DNA from: Actinomycetes bacterium
GTDB taxonomy: Bacteria > Actinomycetota > Acidimicrobiia > Acidimicrobiales > Microtrichaceae
Reading direction: 5' to 3'
Assembly: GCA_023423475.1 (NCBI GenBank)
Contig: JAFAFN010000098.1
Location: 1 to 7,712 of the forward strand
DNA length: 7,712 nt
Below, piece after piece: positions 5,775-7,712 of this stretch; within the stretch, counting starts at the first letter, position 1, and each line of letters begins with the position of its first letter. Below the pieces are notes generated by a model. That model was not told where the DNA came from and ran no database searches. It worked only from the letters and a program-made list of their open reading frames with translations. A program made the translations under genes and the position numbers.

Positions 5775-6617
5775 GTGGAGGAGTTCGAGGGCAAGGTCGC
5801 GGTGGTCACCGGCGCGGCGAGCGGCATCGGCCGGGCGATGGCGGACGCCTTCGTCGCCGAGGGCATGAAGGTCGTGCTCGCCGATGTCGAGACCGGTCCG
5901 CTCGAGGTCGCGGCAACCGAGCTGCGCGAACGCGGCGGTGACGTGTTCGCGGTGGTCGCGGACGTCCGCGAACCGGTCGAGGTCGACCGCATCGGGACCG
6001 CGGCCATGGACGTCTTCGGCGGCCTGCATGTCGCGTGCAACAACGCCGGGGTGTCCGGCGGGGGTCTGTCGTGGGAGATCGACCTCGAGACCTGGAAGTG
6101 GATCCTCGACGTCGACCTGTGGGGTGTGATCCACGGGGTGCGGACCTTCACGCCGCTGATCATCGCGAGCGGCGGCGGCCACATCGTCAACACCGCGTCG
6201 ATGGCGGGGCTCAGCTCGAATCCGGGCATGGGGCCGTACAACGTGGCGAAGCACGGCGTCGTGACGCTGTCCGAGACGATGTACGTCGAGCTCGAGATGG
6301 CCCACCCGGAGGTCGGCATCAGCGTGCTGTGCCCCGGCTGGGTCCGCACGAAGATCAACGAGTCGGAGCGCAACCGTCCCGACGTCGTCGAGGTGGCGAC
6401 GGACCCCGACGAGAACCTGCTCGCCATCAAGGAGATGGTCGGCAACTGGATCGCCGAGGGACTCCAGCCGGCGTACGTCGCGTCGCTGGTGGTCGAGGCG
6501 ATCCGCGAGCGCCGCTTCTACGTGCTGACGCATCCGGAGTGGCAGGGGATGGTGCGCGACCGCGTGGACCGGATGCTCTCGGGCGAGAACCCCGCAGCTC
6601 GCCTCCCCGGCAACTGA
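5775..6617 (+). CDS. Short-chain dehydrogenase/reductase (classical SDR, NAD(P)-dependent)
   Basis: A 280-residue cytosolic oxidoreductase with a complete Rossmann fold. Cofactor motif TGAASGIG is at 12-19. D37 at the end of the second strand (VVLADVE) favours NAD(H) over NADP(H). D63-V64 and NNAG (89-92) follow. The catalytic set is S142 (NTASMAG), Y155 and K159 (YNVAKHG), and PGWVRT at 187-192. The usual Asn of the fourth helix is D114 in DVDLWGV; this variant is common in one actinobacterial SDR group as I recall, and its effect on the proton relay is unclear. The start is a GTG at 5775 with AGGGGG 6 nt upstream; the fold begins within a few residues, which fits. The substrate cannot be predicted. 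The C-terminal tail (about 225-280) is family-like. It converges on comF with only 8 bp between stops and no strong terminator. Confidence 0.93.
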   Translation: MEEFEGKVAVVTGAASGIGRAMADAFVAEGMKVVLADVETGPLEVAATELRERGGDVFAVVADVREPVEVDRIGTAAMDVFGGLHVACNNAGVSGGGLSWEIDLETWKWILDVDLWGVIHGVRTFTPLIIASGGGHIVNTASMAGLSSNPGMGPYNVAKHGVVTLSETMYVELEMAHPEVGISVLCPGWVRTKINESERNRPDVVEVATDPDENLLAIKEMVGNWIAEGLQPAYVASLVVEAIRERRFYVLTHPEWQGMVRDRVDRMLSGENPAARLPGN

Positions 6618-6625
6618 CTCGGGTC

Positions 6626-7207
6626 TCAGCGCACCGAGGCCAGCGTGAGGCCCGTCACCTCGGTGGCGCCGCCGAGGCGCAGCGCCGTCGCGCCGGCCGA
6701 CAGCGTCGATCCGGTGGTGATCACGTCGTCGACCAACAGGATCCGTGCCGCTCGGACACGGCGCGGGGTGAACCTGGGCCCGGTGAGCCGAGTGGCACGG
6801 TCGCTGCCCGTCTGGTGGTGACCCTCCGGACGCACGAGCAGTCCGCGCAACGGGATGCCGAGCGCTCGTGCCACGTGTGCTGCGAGCAGCCTCGCCTGAT
6901 CGAAGCCGCGGTCCAGGCGCCGCGACGGTGACGTCGGTGCCCACGTGACGACGTCGGCGCGGCGGTCGGGCAGGCGGGCCATCGCCGTGCCGAGCACGCG
7001 GATCGCGTCACGGCGGCCGTCGTACTTCAGCGAACCGACCAGCTGGCGGCCGCCGCCGTCGTAGTCGACCAGGGACCAGACCGCGTCGAGTGACGCAGGT
7101 GGATCACGCGGCGCCGCCGGCTCGAGGGCCTCGGCGCAGCCGCGGCACAGCGGCACGCCGCGTGCGTCGCAGCACACGCACCGGGGCGGGAACACCATGT
7201 CGAGCAC
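6626..7207 (-). CDS. comF: ComF family protein (phosphoribosyltransferase-fold, competence-related)
   Basis: Predicted 193-residue cytosolic protein related to ComF/GntX, required for DNA uptake in naturally competent bacteria and widespread in others with unclear role. The N-terminus has a four-cysteine zinc-ribbon pattern: C10 and C13 (RCVCC) with C21 and C24 (LCRGC). It continues with LKYDGRRD, the family block [15 protein letters not shown] (about 96-110), [11 protein letters not shown], and the type-I PRTase phosphate-binding motif [13 protein letters not shown] (156-168). The domain set is complete. Start choice: the frame is open to a GTG at 7240, but no Shine-Dalgarno precedes any candidate. 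TACCTT (7214-7219, minus) lies exactly 6 nt before a GTG at 7207, fitting leaderless initiation and a protein beginning (M)LDMVFPPRC. An ATG at 7198 is also possible. Function is sure at family level; the start is not. Confidence 0.9.
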   Translation of the reverse strand: MLDMVFPPRCVCCDARGVPLCRGCAEALEPAAPRDPPASLDAVWSLVDYDGGGRQLVGSLKYDGRRDAIRVLGTAMARLPDRRADVVTWAPTSPSRRLDRGFDQARLLAAHVARALGIPLRGLLVRPEGHHQTGSDRATRLTGPRFTPRRVRAARILLVDDVITTGSTLSAGATALRLGGATEVTGLTLASVR

Positions 7208-7213
7208 CACGGG

Positions 7214-7219
7214 AAGGTA
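7214..7219 (-). promoter_or_regulatory. Candidate -10 box for leaderless comF (TACCTT)
   Basis: TACCTT on the minus strand fits TANNNT and ends 6 nt before the GTG at 7207. If comF instead starts at the GTG at 7240, this hexamer is simply coding sequence (Tyr-Leu). Confidence 0.35.
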
Positions 7220-7264
7220 CCCAGGCGCCGCCGCCGGCACCCCGGGGATCGCGCACCGGGCTGC

Positions 7265-7279
7265 ACCGGTGCCACCGGT
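7265..7279. repeat. 15-bp palindrome at the secA promoter
   Basis: ACCGGTG-C-CACCGGT is a perfect inverted repeat with 7-bp arms and a single central base. Its last base is the first T of the secA -10 box. CACCGG occurs three times in direct orientation (7254-7259, 7264-7269, 7273-7278), spaced 10 and 9 bp, about one helical turn. ACCGGTG recurs inside secA at 7319-7325. The position would let a bound protein block RNA polymerase. Confidence 0.5.
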
Positions 7280-7284
7280 ACACT
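7279..7284 (+). promoter_or_regulatory. -10 box for a leaderless secA transcript (TACACT)
   Basis: TACACT fits TANNNT well and ends 7 nt before the GTG at 7292, so transcription would start at or next to the start codon. No Shine-Dalgarno is visible before secA, which agrees with leaderless translation, frequent in Actinobacteria. No clear -35 is seen; the region it would occupy holds CACCGG repeats. Confidence 0.55.
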
Positions 7285-7291
7285 CTCCGAC

Positions 7292-7712
7292 GTGGGTTTT
7301 CTCGACAAAGTTCTACGTACCGGTGAAGGCAAGAAGGTCAAGGCGTTGGCCGGCCTGGTGCCCGAGATCGGCGCGCTCGAGCCCGAGCTCGAAGCGCTCT
7401 CCGACGAGCAGCTGGCCGCCAAGACGGTGGAGTTCCGCCAGCGCCTCGACAACGGCCAGGACGTCGACGACCTCCTGATCGAGGCGTTCGCGGTCACCCG
7501 CGAGGCCGCTCGACGCGTGATCGGCCAGCGTCACTACGACGTGCAGCTCATGGGCGGCGCGGCGCTGCACTTCGGCTGGGTCGCCGAGATGAAGACCGGT
7601 GAGGGCAAGACCCTGGTGTCCACCCTGCCGGTGTACCTCAACGGGCTGACCGGCAAGGGCGTGCACGTCATCACCGTGAACGACTACCTGGCCCGACGCG
7701 ACGGCGAGTGGA
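7292..7712 (+). CDS. secA: Preprotein translocase ATPase SecA, N-terminal part (cut by window end)
   Basis: SecA is the cytosolic/membrane-peripheral motor that pushes unfolded preproteins through SecYEG using ATP. The window holds the first 140 residues of a protein usually 800-950 long. It begins [15 protein letters not shown] and continues with the typical helix [17 protein letters not shown] (37-53), then [26 protein letters not shown] (64-89). The Walker A motif is [10 protein letters not shown] (100-109, with GKT at 105-107), followed by [17 protein letters not shown] (124-140). The GTG start at 7292 is fixed by the family's N-terminus and the -10 box 7 nt upstream. The SecA1 versus SecA2 distinction cannot be made from this fragment, but neighbourhood with comF favours the housekeeping copy. 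It is divergent from comF. The frame continues off the right edge intact. Confidence 0.97.
   Translation, partial: MGFLDKVLRTGEGKKVKALAGLVPEIGALEPELEALSDEQLAAKTVEFRQRLDNGQDVDDLLIEAFAVTREAARRVIGQRHYDVQLMGGAALHFGWVAEMKTGEGKTLVSTLPVYLNGLTGKGVHVITVNDYLARRDGEW

Noticed and set aside
3578..6445. A 955-codon minus-strand frame spanning the acyltransferase and SDR genes
   Set aside because: It runs out of frame through the acyltransferase and antisense through the SDR, with Arg/Gly/Pro-rich composition and no conserved motif.
6614..6638. A terminator between the convergent SDR and comF genes
   Set aside because: Only a 4-bp and a 5-bp weak pairing are found around the 8-bp gap, too weak to call.
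5619..6944. A 441-codon minus-strand frame opposite the SDR and comF region
   Set aside because: It is antisense to motif-complete SDR coding sequence and shows no recognisable domain; only its last 18 codons were considered, as a possible short upstream frame.
1..7712. CRISPR arrays, insertion sequences, phage genes or toxin-antitoxin or defence modules
   Set aside because: No periodic repeats, terminal inverted repeats with target duplications, transposase or integrase motifs, or small paired toxin/antitoxin-like frames are present; the gene set is housekeeping and envelope.

Overview
The window reads as a chromosomal segment of a high-GC actinobacterium. The GC-rich codon use, a 481-residue actinobacterial-type adenosylhomocysteinase, Thr-rich 'TTTT' linkers in exported proteins and TANNNT -10 boxes set directly before start codons point to the class Acidimicrobiia (Ilumatobacter-like). 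That placement is inference. The genes look like core chromosome: there is no insertion sequence, integrase, CRISPR array, tRNA or rRNA gene.

Layout from left to right. The last 31 codons of a small gene, probably Trm112-like, overlap by ATGA the start of a SIS-fold phosphoglucose/phosphomannose isomerase (94-1119, +). A strong hairpin at 1181-1218 separates it from a convergent gene for a peptidoglycan-binding lipoprotein (1234-1878, -). A 253-bp divergent region (1879-2131) follows, rich in inverted repeats and carrying a structured leader in front of ahcY (2132-3577, +). A second strong hairpin (3611-3646) ends ahcY and overlaps the 3' end of a convergent membrane acyltransferase with an SGNH domain (3622-5622, -). 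A 152-bp divergent region (5623-5774) precedes a classical short-chain dehydrogenase (5775-6617, +). The SDR converges, with an 8-bp gap, on a comF-type phosphoribosyltransferase gene (about 6626-7207, -). The last gene, cut by the window end, is secA (7292-7712, +), divergent from comF, with a predicted leaderless promoter and a 15-bp palindrome in front.

Functionally the window mixes housekeeping jobs: sugar-phosphate isomerisation feeding mannose/cell-wall precursors, the S-adenosylmethionine cycle (AhcY), protein export (SecA), envelope modification (acyltransferase) and a wall-binding lipoprotein. From memory, the order sugar isomerase / ahcY / comF / secA resembles the conserved manB-sahH-comF-secA1 neighbourhood of Actinobacteria, here rearranged and with the lipoprotein, acyltransferase and SDR interspersed.

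I found no clearly new biological system. The points most worth a second look are non-coding: the two-hairpin leader of ahcY with an anti-Shine-Dalgarno segment in its loop, the palindrome/-10/GTG arrangement at secA, a 15-bp near-identical repeat on both sides of ahcY, and a possible 17-codon upstream reading frame coupled to the acyltransferase.
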